Shown: positions 10,624-24,289 of the stretch, piece after piece
Position numbering within the stretch: the stretch's first letter is position 1
Layout: each line of letters opens with the position of its first letter
Notes under the pieces: generated by a model
What the model saw: only the letters and a program-made list of their open reading frames with translations
Database searches by the model: none
What the model was told of the DNA's origin: nothing
DNA from: Aldrovandia affinis
Taxonomy: Eukaryota; Chordata; Actinopteri; Notacanthiformes; Halosauridae
Length of the DNA stretch: 64,000 nucleotides
Direction: 5' to 3'
Assembly: GCA_029706075.1 (NCBI GenBank)
Contig: JAINUG010000015.1
Span: 6,594,154-6,658,153, forward strand
Position numbers and translations under genes: made by a program

Positions 10624-13600
10624 TACACTATTGCACAACATATTCTCTCTCTGTGATCTAAAATCCCAAACTGCCCATGACATTTGACAATATAGTATAT
10701 ACCTTTATGGTAGCCCTCCTCTTAAACAGCCTTGACTGACCTCTAAAATGCAAAACAAATCTATACCTTAGTCTGAACCTGCTATATATGCATTTCTGCA
10801 TTTTCCAATTATTGATTATTTTTAATAATTCACTTTTTTTGATTAAGAGAACAAGATTTAGATTTTTTTTTCATGGAAATTCCAAGTGAGCTGATTGTGA
10901 GGAGCTTAGAAAATGAGCAGACTCAGCAACTATGCACACATCTCCAGGAAAAGTGCATCAATCACTGAGTAGAAAATGAGTGGAAGGCTGAATGTCAAAG
11001 AATGGCTGAAATAGGGACCCTTCAGATGCTAGGAAAATGAACAAGAAATAGGTTTTCAGTTGATCATTGGATGAGTCCTGAGGTTTATGTTCTGGAAAAA
11101 TTTGGAATGTACAGCAGTCAGTTAACAATGCCTGCCATTTTTATCCTCTAAGAATTTAGCTCACCAGCTAATACATTTTGCATTTGCAGAAAGGGTCTAT
11201 TTTATACCTTATCATCGCTTTAAAATTAAAATCTCTGACGATAAAATGAGTTGAAGGTGCATCTGGGTGCAGTAGGTACCTTCATGTACATGTCCTGAGA
11301 ATGGCCAGTTGCAATGTCTTTTTGCAAGTTTTTTACAGACTGTTACTGACAACCAAATTAATTTAAATGCACACAAGAGACATCTTTTATTGGTTAACTC
11401 GACTCTTTCTAAGCAATAAATCCTGAGGGGCTGGGGGGAAATTATATATGACAGGAAATTAGATGTAGTTTCTGTAGTGGGCTGTTGTTGTGACTCCTTT
11501 TCCTTCACATGTACTGTACCTCTTTCATCAAACATTGTCCCCCGCCCAATCTTTCAGAAAAGCCCTACTTACCATCGTTCGCATTGTTTCCACTCAACAA
11601 ACACTGTTGCTAAGAGACAGCTTATCATGATCCTGCCGCTGCAGCTACTGCAGGGGCCAATCATTTTTGTGTTCCACTGTGCTTCAAGACCATGCGAAAT
11701 ACAATGACTTTTTTGCATTCCTTAGAGAGGAAGTGTCATCAATGCTTACTCCGTTGAGAATACTGAAGAGTATACTGAAGGTGTTTCTTGTAACCATCAG
11801 TACTCACAACCCACGTCACGGTTGCTTTTCTGTCCTTTTCACTTCATTCCTTGCTCATCAAGTTTTGGTGAATTAAATGTTTCTGTTCATTTGTTATGGT
11901 TTCTGGCTGTTAAAGGACTGTGCAAAACCCTGGCTGTCCTCGGTGTTACAGGATTCAGCAAGCACACTCATGATACAACATTTTTTCGGTTAACTATAAC
12001 TATAATTGGTTGAGACAATTATATTATATTATCTGTGCTTAAAAGTTTCCAAGTGTGGAACATGGAATTATTTGGGGGAAATAGGGCCACCCTCTGATTC
12101 TATAACTACTCTGATTCTAAAAGTGAGTTCTCTGACAAATCTTGGGCTGACATCTGATCATGCCATGAAGTTGTCATCCTCTTGATTTGTGTGGAATGTG
12201 CACATCTCCTGACAGGAGGGACCCTGGAGAGAACATGATAGTCAAGGGCCCTCCAGGTGCGTTGTGATGATAGGATGCGATGTGATGTGATGAAAGGACA
12301 CTGGACAATCATGCTCAATTATATATTCTACTTTTGCAGCATATCAAAAATCATGAAGTTCATATAATTAAAACTCCTCTTCTCTGTGTGTGGTGGTGTG
12401 ATTGAAACATTTGAAAAATCAAAAAGGGCCTCAGTAACATTTAAAGTTGAAATAGAAATTTGCTATTAATGCAGGGTGTCCAGGACATATATATTCTATA
12501 CACGGTCTGGTTGAAAGGATATGTTTAAGCCTAAGCCATTACCAGCATTCCAGTAGGTAGAGAAACATTTTGCTTCATTTATGTTGCGTTTACGTTTTTT
12601 TAATGCATTTTTTTTGTCATTGGGGTTTACAGTATTCACTATGATATGAACACTTATTGCCCTCTAGAATGTCAAGTATTCATTTGAGAAGCCAGTCCAA
12701 GTTTTCGAAAATTACCCAAAACCTGTTACAGAATGGAATATGCACTACCTAGATTTTCTAGTCATTAAAAATGAGGCAATCAATTAAATTGCTGGGGCAA
12801 TATGCAGATGCCATTGCTTTTAGGCTATTATGAATAATTGTATGCACTGCAATTTTGTATTTTTCTGACAAGTTTTAGCTCCATGTTGTTTCTTGAGGCA
12901 TTCCTAGTGATGCTTCAAATTGTTCAGCTGCTTCTTTATTAACTAATTAATTATAATGGGCCATAAGGACCTAAAACCCTGGGCAAAAACCTAAGCCGAG
13001 AACAATAGCAATTATATAACACTGGGAATTCAACTTTTAAAGTAGGGAGTAGCCTTCAGATGGAATTATTTATTAATTTGTTGAAAATGAATTTAGGTTT
13101 TCTGATATATTTTTACATTGTGAAACACTATAAATCTTCCTTTTTAGCATCTGTTCTGATAAAGGTATTTCATATAAGCTGATTAAAATCGCAGATCAAC
13201 ACTGATGAGAACAAACAGTCCAATCCAAATCAACTAAAATAATCTACTGATGCCCAATAGAGTTTGGAGAGGTTCAGAGGAACACTATGCGGAACGTTTA
13301 ACAAAATGCAAATCTTAGCTCAATAGTAAAATACTAGTGCTAATGGTCATGCAACCTTGATTTTTAGAGAGATAATTATAAAAAATAACTTTTAAAATGT
13401 CACAATGATGACACTGTTCTGCAACCGCATTATTGAAATATCTTTATTCTAAAAAATTGTAAGCTTCAAAAGATTTTCACATAACCTTAAGTCATTTACA
13501 AAGGCAGCCATGATCAGTCATTTCCCATTGTGAAATTCTTATTGCTCTTTAATTCTATGTGCTTCATGATTTCTCTGTTTTCATAAATATTAACATTCTG

Positions 13601-13680
13601 CTATTTGACAGAATTAATTGTGAGGTATGTGACCATATGGTTTTGTACGTGGGATATACAGTATAATCTGTATATACAGA
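10624..13680. other. No recognised gene; AT-rich DNA
   Basis: I see no transposon termini, coding motifs or tRNA boxes. ORFs at 11,212-11,535 (-), 11,477-11,707 (+) and 12,106-12,318 (-) contain no known motif. Confidence 0.5.
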
Positions 13681-13765
13681 CATTTTATTTTAATCTCTGT
13701 AAAGCACTTTGAGCTGCAAATGTCGGAATTTACAAATAAAGTTATTATTATCATTATTATAGGGA
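13681..13765 (+). repeat. LINE/SINE 3' tail fragment
   Basis: The string 'gtaaagcactttgagctgc', then 'tacaaataaagttattatt', is the usual 3' end of a group of fish LINEs and their SINEs. Only the last ~80 bp is present, consistent with heavy 5' truncation. Confidence 0.55.
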
Positions 13766-16220
13766 TACAACAAATATGTATTTTTTAGCAATTTCAGACT
13801 TGTATGGTGGATCTTATGGTCCCATCATTGCATTATGGACAATATCTTATGAGGTCTTTCACCTCAATCAGTACAGTTCAACAACCCTGTACATCATTTT
13901 ATAATAAGCATAATAACTATAGCTAGCTACAATGCATGATGTAAATTTACAAGTCTATACTATTACATTTCAATACAGCTATTCTAATGTGATTACAGTT
14001 AACCAACTGTAAACCATATTCAGAAATGTATTTTCTTTGCCTGACATTAATCTCTAATCTCAAATCAAATTTGTGTACGAGTTCTCATTTTAGCCTTCAC
14101 TCCAGTGGCCTGTGAAAAGGCTATTGTAATTATTTTTGTCATAATAATTATTGTTATCATGCTGAAGCTGATGATGTTGATGATGATATTATTATTATTA
14201 TTATTATTATTATTTCATAATTTAAGTATATGTAATTAGAAGAAGGTGCTGTCTTTATGCTGCAAAAATATACAATCCAAAGTATGAAAATATTTTTTGT
14301 ACAGCTCACATGGTGAAATAAGACAGGGATTCAAGTCACAAGACAACTATTTATATTATTACCATACAGTTGTATCAACAACATGTACCAACAGGTACTC
14401 AATCAAAAAATCAGTCTCGTGGAAGGAATCTGAAGTGCATCAATAAACACAAAATCACAAAAAGGTCAAAATTAGAACATTTTTCATTCACAATGATGTT
14501 TCGCACATTTTGGGCACTAAAATCTATTATGTTTGATCATATTTGATTATTCTAATACATTTTTAAATACCCTTATTTTGTAACTTTTATAAGTCAAAAT
14601 ATTTGAAATTGCATATTACTGCATCCGATGTTAAATAATACAGAATAGCATGAATATTTTGATAATTTAATGTTTACTCATGTTTTTAATTCTATATTAT
14701 GTTAAACCCCAAAAATATGTTTTGTAAAAAAATATGTAAAAGTGAGGGATAATGGTTGGCCGAAGTATATGCAAAAGTCGAAAAATATTGGAAATTGAAA
14801 CAAGCACCTCAAACATTATCTTGAGTATCTATAGTATTGTCAAAGACAATGTAAACATGTATAGCTATTAAGCTACACATTTTGTTTTTATTAGATCTTA
14901 TTGCAAAAATTCTCAGGGAAGTGAGAATAGCCCATACATTCACAGGGAGCAGGCAGAACTTCCTGCTCTGAACTACTTATGCAGTGCCTGGAGAGAAGTC
15001 ATAGTTCTGGCTACTGGAGCAGCTATGAGACCACCGCACAAATCGAACTATGTTTTTATGAGGTAAGGAAAAACATCAAATTCCAGAAATATTATCATGC
15101 TCACCACAAGAGGTCCCACTACACTTGGCTAAAAACATTAAAACATTAAAAATAAATATATATGGGAAAGGTTTCACATCGTGGCGAAATACGTGTTCCA
15201 CAAGGTGCCAAATTACACTTTTAAATGATCTGTTTATTTTTTGAATACAACAATATTTATTCATTATTTTTGCTGTTTTACCAAGACATCTAATTGGACC
15301 AACTTATCAGTGCAAATAGCTAAGGCACAGAAATCGTAGCTGCCATTTCTTTAAGCAGGGAATACAACACTTTCAACTTAGTGCATTCAATGAAAAACAA
15401 AAAAACATCAGCAAAGATCATTTTCTCCCTTAATGATACTTCACTCATTAAACACAACTCGTAAAAATCTACAGCGATTTATAAAATCATGATTGTTTCC
15501 AATCTAGCAAACATGACTACGCATGAGATCACCTAGATAGCTCACTAGCTATCTCTAGCTATATTTAAATACTGCTAGCTAGCTAATGTTAGCTAACAAA
15601 TGAAGAGACAATCTAGTAGCACCCAACTTCAGCTATCAAAACCCTAACCATTACATAGCCAGACTAACATGCGTGTCCATGGACAAAGTAGCCAGCTAAC
15701 CAAGTGGCTATGTAGAAAGCTAGAGCTATCATTTGATAAGCAATTGGTATTTACTGACTGATCTCTGTCACCACTATGAGCAAATGAGTTTATCTGCTGA
15801 GCGGTCACTCACAACAATTGATATATGAACAACGCGAAACACCAAAACCTATTACTACTCTTTATTTATTATTAAATGAAGATTACAAAGTACAGTATAG
15901 GATGTACACAAGAGTTGATATAGACAATAACATATGGCTGTGTGATGGCTTGTTGAACATGCGCCGTGTGGTAAATTCTGTGGTAAAAACACAAAGTTAT
16001 ATCCTTAACAAGAACTAACCTAAACTGGTTGACTGACTAACCTAACTTAGATAGCTACTAACAATGTTTTTGAACTGCTATTGCTCTGCTTGGGAGGGTA
16101 AATGTTGTTGGGAGGAAGTAATGCGCATACCATAAAGACACTTTAGTAGTCTGCTGGTCGCTGCCATTTTAGCTGTAAATAATAGCTCTTAACAATGGCT
16201 TTGTGTTGCAATGGCTTCCA
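13766..16220. other. No recognised gene; ATT microsatellite at 14,187-14,213
   Basis: Contains an (ATT)n run at about 14,187-14,213 and patches rich in 'gctagc' around 15,530-15,610. No coding motif or element terminus was identified. Confidence 0.45.
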
Positions 16221-16227
16221 GTTTCAT

Positions 16228-16402
16228 TTAGATTACATTTTAAGCATTTAGCAGATGCTCTTATCCAGACTGACTTACAATATGTGCATTAATATGGTAG
16301 TAACACTCATAGTTTGCTCAAGAGATAAGTGCAGTAATACAGCGATAGACATCATTGTAGGCAGCTGCATACCATACCTGTAACACTGGGAAGGAAAAGG
16401 TT
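16228..16402 (-). mobile_element. L2 LINE 3'-end fragment, copy A
   Basis: On the minus strand this ends with GATAAGAGCATCTGCTAAATG followed by an AT-rich stretch, the hallmark 3' end of fish L2 LINEs. The 165 bp before it match the 34.0-kb copy, including gcagtaatacagcgatagacat and cctgtaacactgggaagg. No coding region is attached, so the copy is severely 5'-truncated. Confidence 0.75.
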
Positions 16403-17655
16403 AGTAAAAAAATGTTTTCCCAGCATTATTGTACTGAAGTGTATTTTGCTAACACACAAGCTAACATTTTACCATTCATTTTGAATGGAGCCTCATTTCC
16501 AAAAATCTAAATCTTAATAAAAACTATTGCACATGAAACTGCTTTTCCATCAGTGCTCTGGCTTGTTTAAAAGTCTGACGTGTTCTAATTTGGTGAGAAA
16601 CTGTATAACATTGTAAAAATATGGTAGAAAATCATATTTGTCTTTTTAATAATAACTAGTGAACAGATTTGTATTAAATTGTGAGGATTAGATTGAATAG
16701 TATTTGTCCTTTGCCAAAAAAAAAAATCTACATTGGTGCTGGAACAGCATTTTGATGATGATTTTTGCATTTTGAATTTTTGCATTTTGAATGTACAACC
16801 ATTATCACACAGTGTTTAAAGTACAGTACACAAAGGCTGCAAAAATGAACATTACTTCAGTCCATATGCACATTTCCTTTCTATTCAATGTGATCATATT
16901 AAATATACAATAAAAGTATACACTTCAACTTGTTTTATAGTGCCAATTATCCATACAAATATGACATCATATGCTGTGAGTGATCACCTAAAAATGGCTG
17001 ATGGCTGCCATAAAGGGTTACTGTAATAATATTTATCCATTTGGTATATGTAAAATTGCCAAAAACAAAATATTGCTATTATGTTTACTCTCATCTGTAT
17101 AGCCTGTATCCTACGGGTACATAATGATGAGTCTTTGATCATGAAAGGAAGGTTTGATATATTGCTGCCATTTTGAGAGGAAGATAAAACAACTCAATCA
17201 AACCTTATGACATGAAGCTGTTGTCTGGTTTCTCATTGCTCTGATTGTGGCATGATGGATTTACAGAAACAGGACCAAGCTCTGTTGTTTTTTTCTCGCC
17301 TTGGGTGAAATTTAACTTGCAATCACAGAGCTGTGGTACCATGCATACCATTTCACCTGGATGTAAACAATGCTGTCAGAATGCAAAGATTTTATTTGTT
17401 TTGTTCTCTTGCACCTGTTCTATTTTCATTCACTCTTCTTTTCACTCTCCTTCACTTTACTGACATGCACACCCTGCTGAGTCGTATAAAAATCATGTAT
17501 CAGGGACCATCATTTAACAGTTACACAGCCACATATAAATGGGTGCATACTTTTAATAATACAATACTTTCATTGTCTAGCGTATGGTATGCTATATTTT
17601 TCTGCAAGGAAATTGAAGCTGTTTATTAGATTTCAATAGCCATCATTGTACACAT
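16403..17655. other. No recognised gene
   Basis: AT-rich sequence. ORFs at 17,245-17,463 and 17,333-17,629 (+) overlap in different frames and show no domain or splice context. Confidence 0.45.
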
Positions 17656-18138
17656 TGTGACGTCATGAGAGGTTTGACCAGGGCAGGTCGGTGTGGGGCA
17701 GTGCAACAACACACAAAAACAGGCAAAACACAGATAGTTCAAACTTAAAGTCCAGATTTATTTCTCCTCAGGGCATCAAAGGGTACTTTCCTCCAAACAA
17801 TAATCCAAAATCCAAACATTCAAAAAATGCCTCAATCAAAAATGTTAAAGTTCATCCCAACAATAATCCTCTTCTAGAAACCATTCTCAATTCAAAAGGT
17901 TTACTTTCCTTGGTGTGGTTTGTTTCTTCCAGCTCCTTTCAGCCATGTGCTCGGCTCCTCACTCTCTCTCTCTCTCTCTTTGTCCTGCGTGTGGGCCTTC
18001 TATACTGGCCTTGATTAGGTGGCCCAAGCACCTACACCTGGAGTCGTGTTGCATTGTGGGGCTTGTAGTGTGTACAACGGCGGCCATTTTGTGAAGTGGC
18101 CGCCGATCAGCAGGGGAATGCAGCACTCCTCCACCACA
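17656..18138 (-). mobile_element. LTR of an antisense LTR retrotransposon, with adjacent PPT
   Basis: Read on the minus strand, the 483-bp unit starts TGTGGTGGAG and ends GACGTCACA (TG...CA). It has a TATA-like TATAGAAG (17,997-18,004) and a poly(A) signal AATAAA (complement of 17,757-17,762). Immediately upstream in the sense direction, at 18,139-18,152, is the purine-rich ATCACAGGGGGACG, placed like a polypurine tract. This makes it more likely a 3' LTR with a short piece of internal sequence than a solo LTR. No matching TSD was found and no pol motif is visible. Gypsy-type is a guess. Confidence 0.65.
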
Positions 18139-21100
18139 CGTCCCCCTGTGATGCCACAACATCCTTAAATGGTAACCCATCCTACCCTCTCCAACATCAT
18201 AGGTGTAGAGGTAAAGTAATTGAGGAGGAGGCGCCAATTCAGTAGAGGACTCTTAAACTCTTGTTCATGGTAGTGTTCTTTTCCTTCCTGTTTTTCTCGC
18301 TCCATTGTGCTACAAAGGGGCGTAGACTATGCTGCATGCATGCAAATGGATCTGTGCTGTGTACAGTATGTCACGTCTGCAGCACTTCAAAAGCATCGCC
18401 TCCTCTTCTATATGGCCCCTCCATATGGCTGCTGCAGATGCTCACAAAGCTCACAGAACTCAGCGCTCCAAGATCCAACACGTTGAGGAAATGCATTCAA
18501 GGCTTTCTCTCTGACACACAGCTACCATTGTTTTCACAAGGTACTGAAATCAGTTCAGTCAGTGTTATTTTCCATAATGTTGGCTTTAATATTATTCCAT
18601 CTAAAAATTGCTTCAGAATTGAGCAACCTAGTCAAAATCCTGCTGAGATCTGTGACTTTCTTCTAACCTTGTCATAACTGCTGCCCACTCTTTAATGGCG
18701 ATAATGCTTCCTTCAGAACATACTAAGTATGTTAACTTCCTGCTAGTCTATTTCTTTATGGCAATCAGCAGGAACGTGTCAGTTTTATCCTCATGCCCTT
18801 TTACAGACTTAGCATGTGTTGATATTCTCTCATATTCTGTTTATGCTCTCATATTGGACAAGGTGATAAATGTATCCTGTGAGTGTTTTATTGAATGAAC
18901 AAAATAAATACATAAATCTGTAAAGTGTGACAAACTGCATACAATCTCAGATCTTTTTAGAGTAGTTAAATCTATGAACATTTTGTGATACTTCAGTTTT
19001 GAGATAAAGGATGACATGTATTACATTCTAAATTAACTGCACAGTACACCCACAAGTTTGTACTAATTGATACCTGGTTGAAATCAAGTGAAATACATTG
19101 ACCTGATGTCTATATCATAGGAAATCTATATTAAAGAAAGCCAGTGGTGGATAATACTAGGCTTCTGCCATTTTTAAACCAGTTAAAAAAAGGCATTTTG
19201 TGCAAAATGTTGTACTATACATTTTCTCATGAGGATAAGTACTACTACATTCATCATATAGCATTTTTGTGATTAGAGATAACAAATACTTGATCTTGAA
19301 AGAAGTATCATGACATCTGGGTTAATAAATAAATAAAAAATAAATGTATCAACAAAAATCAATATTCCCAATGCAAAGCCAGGGTCCCTGTTACTTATTT
19401 TAAGTAGCTGAATAATTGTGGTAAATAGGAAATACTGTGAATATTTTAGTACAGTTTGCTTCAGGTACACAGTAGTACATCTTCTCGAAAGCTGTTACTG
19501 GTTAGAGCTCACAGCTGTAATCTCATTGCACACAAAGTAAAAAAGGTGATAGTAGGGGTGATTGGGGGTGGTTCCTATGAAATATATGCACCAATTAAGG
19601 CCTGCCAGAATTCATTTTGCCCCCTGTCATGGGGTTGAGTGCTGGGCCGAGGCAAGGGATTAAAGAGGAAATCACAGTAAATTAAGGAGACTTAATGGAT
19701 GCTGCTTTTAATTTTGTTGAGCAGTGTTCTATAAGCTGTATTTTAATCAATTTGGCCATTTTTGTAATTTTGGCTTGATGAAGCTCTCTCCTCAACAAAG
19801 CCATTGCAGGGCCCATTCATATGGGTCCATTAGTGTATCCTCGGTTTGCTAAGTACCTCACAGTTTCTGTGAGAGACTATACTTTCGAAAATGAGAAAGT
19901 GGCCCCAAATGTAATAATCTACCTGCGCGCATTGAATTGGTTCCAATCTCCCATGCTGTTTAATACCCTCTGGAAGGCTTTGTGCCAGATTTCTGTACTG
20001 TGTCAGACTCTGACACTCAATCGTCCACAAAGGTAAAAAGGTTTGTACAGTGTCAAGACCCCATTTCATCCCTGAAAGCCATAGCAGAGAGAAATCACAT
20101 TTCGAATGCAGTTGCTGTGCCGTGGTACAGCTACACCCACTGAAAATGAAATATTTCAAAGTAGCTTTTCACACAGCTTTATTCACTCAGCATTGTACAA
20201 GCATATGCAGGAAAGGCATTATTTCATTACAATGTTTCCTCTTTTTTTGCCAGCAGAGTAAAGAAATTTAACTATTTTCTTTCGATTAAGTATTTAAACA
20301 ACCAACCAATAAAAACTCTTCCAATTGAAAAAAAGTCCCATAGGTTGATAATCAAGCAAAAATGCAATCTATCATTTGTGGCTGCATTGAAGGTAAATAA
20401 GAAACCATAGGAAATCCTTTTTCATTGATTGGGAGCATGTTAGGAGGGTGCAGAAAGGTCATTACAAGGCTTTGGTGGGGTACTCACAAATCCTTGTATT
20501 TAATGTTCTTAAATTAAAGATGTATTAAAGCTTTATATTAAACATATTAATATTTATTTTTTTATTTATTTATTTATTTATTTATTATTCTGTTATTAAC
20601 GTTACTCATAATCTTGGTCAAATACTGAGATTACGCCTCACTTACTCACTGTCACACTTATTTCTCCATATCAACCGTGTAACACCAGAAAGGGAGAGAT
20701 TCATATTTTAATTGACAGAACAATTGCTCAATTCACTGTAAGCCATGGCTTGGGTATCATTTTAGGGAGCTATGATTGGGATAAAGCTTAAAAAAATGAG
20801 TTAAAAAATGAACCAAGCTCTGGTCTTTGACACATTCGTATAGTACAAGGGTGGCCAACCCTGGTCCTGGAGAGCCACAGGGTCTGCTGGTTTTTGTTTT
20901 CGCCCTAAAATTAGCAATAAATTCAGACTCAAGAAACCAGCTGTGATGAATAATGTTGTATTACTAGTTGAAGTTTGATGACATTAGGATGCAGTAATGT
21001 TTTAAAGTTGGTATACATCCTTAATGCAATTATGTAGGCTGTAAACTCTTAGAAATGTACTCATGTACAATTCATCACCTTTAAAAAATACTGAAATTCA

Positions 21101-22738
21101 TTCTGTGGTGTTACAGCATTTAGTCTGGATGTTTTGTCCACTGACCTGGACAAGAATTGTGGTGCAGAATAATCTGGGAGTGACCTCTCTTATCTGTCTC
21201 TATGCTCCTATTCTCCAGAGGTACTTGTGGGTCCACAATGTCTTTCAGCCCCGCAGGCTCTCAATAACCTCTGATATCGCTGCTCCAGTGAATAGTAACA
21301 TTACTGTCTAATGAATGCCCCCTTCGGCCATCATAGTATACTGGCCTACAATAATTACAGTAATTGGGTTATGTGGTCTATTTGCTATATCCTGTACAGG
21401 GTGACATTGTGGCTATAGAACTGGGCTTTTAACCAGAATATTGCAGAATCTGTTCCCAGTTTGGACACTGCTTTTAGTTGTTATTTGGCCACATTATTGG
21501 ATAGTTCCTGAAAATATAACCCATGTAATTGCTGTATGCAATCAGTCTTCTCAGTAAACAATTGCTGTTGAAAATAAAATTAAAATGGTATCGGTATGGT
21601 GGTCCAGCATAGTATGTCAAGAGATTTAGCTTTCAACCAATTATGGGATCTACTACATGAAAAAGGTTGGTGTCTCCTATGGCACATCTTCTACTTAATA
21701 AACTCCCTTGTTCGACTATTCACCTCCAAACTCCCTATTTCCACTGATTCCCGCATTCCACCATCCACATTACAAACCTCCTCCTCCCACTAAAAAAAGT
21801 GTCTCCTGGCACTATTCACATTCCACACTCCACTTTCAACCCACTATCTATTGCCCAAACTACATGGGAACCAGGAAGTGGCCATGGAGAGACAAGTTAA
21901 TACAAGCACAACATGACACAGTCCATTGTAAATAAGCCTTGTTATCATCAATAATTAATATGATTTGAATGGAAATAAACAAAAATATTGCAAAATAAAT
22001 ATAACAAACAATATAAAATGTAGCCATGCAGTTTAGCAATTGTCTAGCTAGCCCTACTTCTGAAGTTTTATTGACTACTTAGCACTAGGAGCACCATGAC
22101 ATTTTTCTTGCGTTTGGTGATTTTAAAATTAAAATAACTTTTCTGTTGGGAAAGTCACATCACCCCCAGTCCCTAACTTTTCCTAAATATGTTTTTTCAA
22201 CACACTTGCGTTGTTTGTATTTAAATATAACAAAAGGAATGACTGTAATGCTACTCTTTTTGCCATCTTTTGGGAGTTGGTGTCTGTAACGTAAACAGGA
22301 CACTTTCTCCCCCAGACATATGATAATGCCACATTGAAACTCATGTGTCCCATTTACTGTGTTATGTATCACATAACCATTAGTCTAGAATGGGTGAGGG
22401 GAGGGAAGAAGAAAATGCAATATAATTGTCTATTGCAATAATTATCCATTATCACAAAGATTTCTGCTTGTGTAGGGAAAGGAGGAGAGCAGCAATTTCT
22501 AAATGAAGAAATAAACGGATATGCAAAAGCAAGCGCATATTTACAATATATCGACACTTATATTGACTTATACATACACTTATTTTTTAAAAATGGCATT
22601 CATATATTTATATGCTGAAAAGGAGAGAGGAGAATATTTCATTTTCTTTGCACTGAAACATGGATACTTATTTTTTGTTATAAATAGAAGATTTTACATT
22701 CAATTACAATTTCTGTCTTATATTTTTAGTCAAAGATA
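18139..22738. other. No recognised gene; short internal LTR-element stub then unrecognised DNA
   Basis: About 18,139-18,260 is probably the 3' end of the internal region belonging to the antisense LTR. Beyond that I see no gene. A (TTTA)n-like run lies at about 20,553-20,586. ORFs at 18,261-18,677, 19,830-20,159 and 21,063-21,311 lack any known motif. Confidence 0.45.
20851..20930 (+). repeat. Common fish 'ccaaccctggtcctggag' repeat fragment
   Basis: The block gtggccaaccctggtcctgg, then agagccacagggtctgctgg, is recognisable as a widespread vertebrate/fish dispersed repeat. A shorter related piece, agtggttcccaaccct, occurs at 41,613. Reverse-oriented pieces (aaggttaagaatcact) occur near 54,535 and 54,820. 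Confidence 0.5.
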
Positions 22739-22740
22739 TA

Positions 22741-24171
22741 CAGTGGGGAAAATAAGTATTTCACCCCCTGCTGATTTTGTGAGTTTGCCCCCTTACAAAG
22801 AAAGGAACGGAACGGTCGGTCTATAAATTTCATGGTAGGTTCATCTTAACAGTGAGAGACAGAATATTTAAAAAAAATCCCAGAAAATCACATTATATGA
22901 ATTTTAAACATTTATTTGTGTTTTATTGAGGAAAATAAGTATTTCACCCCTAGCAAAACAGCAAGAATTCTGGCTCCCACAGACCGGTTATGTGACCAGG
23001 AGGCACACAGATTAGTCCTCTTACTTAATTAGTACTCCTAATGAAGTACTCGTTACCTGTATAAAAGACAACTGTCCACAGAATCAATCAATGAATCAGA
23101 TTCCAACCTCTCCACAATGGGCAAGACCAAATAATTGTCTAAGGACATCACGGACAAAATTGTAGACCTGCACAAGACTGGAATGGGCTACAAGACCATT
23201 GGCAAGCAGCTTGGTGAGAAGGAGTCAACTGTTGGTGCGATAATTAGAAAATGGAAGAAACACCAATTGACCATCAATCTCCCTCGGTCTGGGGCTCCAT
23301 GCAAGATCTCACCTCGTGGAGTGAACCTGATCATGAGAAAGGTGAGGGAACAACCCAGAACTACACGGCTGGAGCTTGTTGATGAGCTCAAGGCAGCTGG
23401 GACCACAGTCACCAAGATGACCATTGGTAACACACTACGCCGTAATGGATTGAAATCCTGTAGTGCCCGCAAGGTCCCCCTGCTCAAGAAGGCACATGTA
23501 CAGGTCCGTCTGAAGTTTGCCAATGAGCACCTGGATGATTCAGAGGAGGCTTGGGAGAAAGTGCTGTGGTCAGATGAGACTAAAATCGAGCTCTTTGGCA
23601 TCAACTCGACTCGCCGTGTTTGGAGGAAGAAAAAGCTGCCTTGGACCCCAAGAACACCATCCCACCGTCAAGCATGGCGGTGGAAATATTATGCTTTGGG
23701 GCTGTTTCTCTGCTAAGGGCACAGGACGACTTCACCGGATCGAGGGGAGGATGAATGGGGCCATGTACCGGGAAATCTTGGGTGAGAATCTCCTTCCCTC
23801 AGCCAGGACACTGAAAATGGATTTCTAAGGATTTGGAGAGGATCTGCAAAGAGGAGTGGGCCAAAATCCCTCCTGTGATCTGCGCAAACTTGGTGACCAA
23901 CTCCAAGAAACGTCTGACCGCTGTGCTTGCCAACAAGGGTTTCTCCACCAAGTACTGAGTCATGTTTTGCTAGGGGGTGAAATACTTATTTTCCTCAATA
24001 AAACACAAATAAATGTTTAAAATTCATATAATGTAATTTTCTGGGATGTTTTTAAATATTCTGTCTCTCACTGTTAAGATGAACCTACCATGAAAATAAT
24101 ACCGTTCCTTTCTTTGTAAGGGGGAAAACTCACAAAATCAGCAGGGGGTGAGATACTTATTTTCCCCACTG
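22741..24171 (+). mobile_element. Tc1-like transposon, both ends intact, internally deleted
   Basis: The element starts cagtggggaaaataagta and ends with its reverse complement, flanked by TA on both sides (22,739-22,740 and 24,172-24,173). The TIRs are unusually long: about 220 bp on the left (22,741-22,960) and 209 bp on the right (23,963-24,171), with the outer motif repeated at the inner edge of each arm (gaaaataagtatttcacccc). High arm similarity shows a young copy. The transposase inside is broken, so it could move only if supplied with transposase from elsewhere. Confidence 0.95.
23117..23958 (+). pseudogene. Tc1-type DDE transposase pseudogene
   Basis: The protein would start at ATG 23,117 (MGKTK), but codon 6 is TAA (23,132-23,134) where the family normally continues into the paired-like DNA-binding region. 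The frame then reads [12 protein letters not shown], the first helix-turn-helix, and [13 protein letters not shown], the GRPR-like linker. [13 protein letters not shown] holds the first catalytic D. A frameshift near 23,640-23,680 moves the reading to another frame containing [18 protein letters not shown]. After LPSARTLKM the sequence jumps to the C-terminal part ([13 protein letters not shown], then [14 protein letters not shown] and a stop at about 23,956). The part that should carry the second D (HDNDPKHT) and the E (PIENLW) is deleted. Normal length is about 340 residues; this copy is dead. Confidence 0.93.
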
Positions 24172-24289
24172 TATTGACAAGAAAATATGTTGTGTTTCTT
24201 ATTCTTACAAATACAGTACGAGTATGCAGTATCAATAGTGCGTGTGGTGGCATGCTGTAAAAAACGAATACATTATTCTGCTTATGGAA

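Noticed and set aside
18261-18677. 138-codon plus-strand ORF as a gene
   Set aside because: No domain, no splice or promoter context, and an overlapping ORF in another frame; length is within chance for this composition.
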